Part shown: positions 6,676-6,809 of the stretch, in pieces
Numbering within the stretch: position 1 is the first letter of the stretch
Layout: each line of letters begins with the position of its first letter
DNA from: Lachnospiraceae bacterium
GTDB lineage: Bacteria > Bacillota > Clostridia > Lachnospirales > Lachnospiraceae
DNA length: 6,809 nucleotides
Assembly (NCBI GenBank): GCA_016293925.1
Contig: JAEDCX010000085.1
Location: 1-6,809, forward strand
Direction of reading: 5' to 3'
Made by a program: the position numbers and the translations under genes
The notes under the pieces: generated by a model
Database searches by the model: none
Told to the model about the DNA's origin: nothing
What the model saw: the letters and a program-made list of their open reading frames with translations, nothing else

Positions 6676-6693
6676 GTGGTGATATGTTACCAC
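6676..6693 (-). promoter_or_regulatory. Operator-like inverted repeat at the clpX transcription start
   Basis: Arms GTGGT (6676-6680) and ACCAC (6689-6693) flank 8 nt, and four more of those inner positions are also symmetric. The 18-nt element lies immediately downstream of the predicted -10 box and covers the expected +1 (about 6688), a common place for a repressor site. It does not resemble the CtsR heat-shock operator. It could also form a small 5' hairpin in the mRNA. The regulator is unknown. Confidence 0.45.
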
Positions 6694-6694
6694 T

Positions 6695-6723
6695 AGTATA
6701 AAGCATCGATTCCCATCATACAA
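6695..6723 (-). promoter_or_regulatory. Promoter of clpX
   Basis: On the minus strand TATACT (6695-6700; 5 of 6 to TATAAT) is preceded by a 17-nt spacer and TTGTAT (6718-6723; 3 of 6 to TTGACA). The predicted start is near 6688, giving a leader of about 38 nt. The -35 box overlaps the stop codon of the upstream partial gene. The strong -10 with a weak -35 suggests help from an activator or modest strength. Confidence 0.55.
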
Positions 6724-6809
6724 GTTTGAGTTTGTGAAATGTCGGGTTTTCCTGTGATAATTCCAACGGGTCAATCTCCAGATTTCTGCATATTTTCATC
6801 ACGATATCA
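6716..6809 (-). CDS. 3' end of an upstream gene (possible HTH regulator), cut by the window edge
   Basis: An open frame of 30 complete codons enters from the right edge and ends at TGA (6716-6718). The tail reads naturally as protein, with a segment KICRNLEIDPLEL, and the stop sits just before the clpX leader, as expected for a neighbouring gene. The pattern (Ile-Cys-x-x-Leu-x-Ile-Asp-Pro-x-x-Leu) resembles the last helix of small Cro/CI (XRE)-type helix-turn-helix regulators. With so few residues this is a guess. If it is a repressor, it would be a candidate for binding the palindrome at 6676-6693. No terminator hairpin is visible between this stop and clpX, so read-through is possible. Confidence 0.5.
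   Translation of the reverse strand, partial: DIVMKICRNLEIDPLELSQENPTFHKLKLV

Overview
The window looks like chromosomal DNA from a spore-forming Clostridia bacterium, most likely of the Lachnospiraceae. This is inferred from three things: the mix of proteins (a Csp-type subtilisin, a 7TM HD-GYP protein, a lipoprotein GH10 glycosidase), GA-rich Shine-Dalgarno sites, and sigma-A-like promoters. Moderate G+C is an impression by eye. Every gene I can support is on the minus strand, so transcription runs from high to low coordinates. No RNA gene, insertion sequence, CRISPR array or attachment site was seen.

From right to left: the window opens inside the last ~30 codons of an unidentified gene, possibly a small helix-turn-helix regulator (6716-6809). 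Next is a divergent ClpX-type AAA+ unfoldase (5181-6650) with its own promoter and an operator-like inverted repeat at the predicted transcription start. A strong hairpin terminator (5112-5165) ends that unit. The 3' arm of this hairpin also holds the likely -35 box of the next gene, a Csp-type S8 serine protease (3312-5072). A TTGACA-17-TAAGAT promoter then precedes a two-gene unit: a 7TM-PAS-HD-GYP protein (1526-3214), predicted to break down cyclic-di-GMP, followed 21 nt later by a GH10 xylanase-family lipoprotein (92-1504). A 10-bp hairpin plus U-tract (29-60) closes that unit.

Functionally there are three pieces: cytoplasmic protein unfolding (ClpX-like), a subtilisin of the spore-germination Csp family, and a membrane signalling protein co-transcribed with a surface glycosidase. 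The terminator after clpX and the separate promoters argue against one four-gene system. I do not see a clear new defence or mobile system. The points most worth a second look are the ClpX paralogue, whose RKH and IGF loops are altered, and the GH10 protein, which keeps both catalytic glutamates but has lost several usually conserved active-site residues. All intergenic gaps are under 120 nt, so no long gene-free stretch remains.
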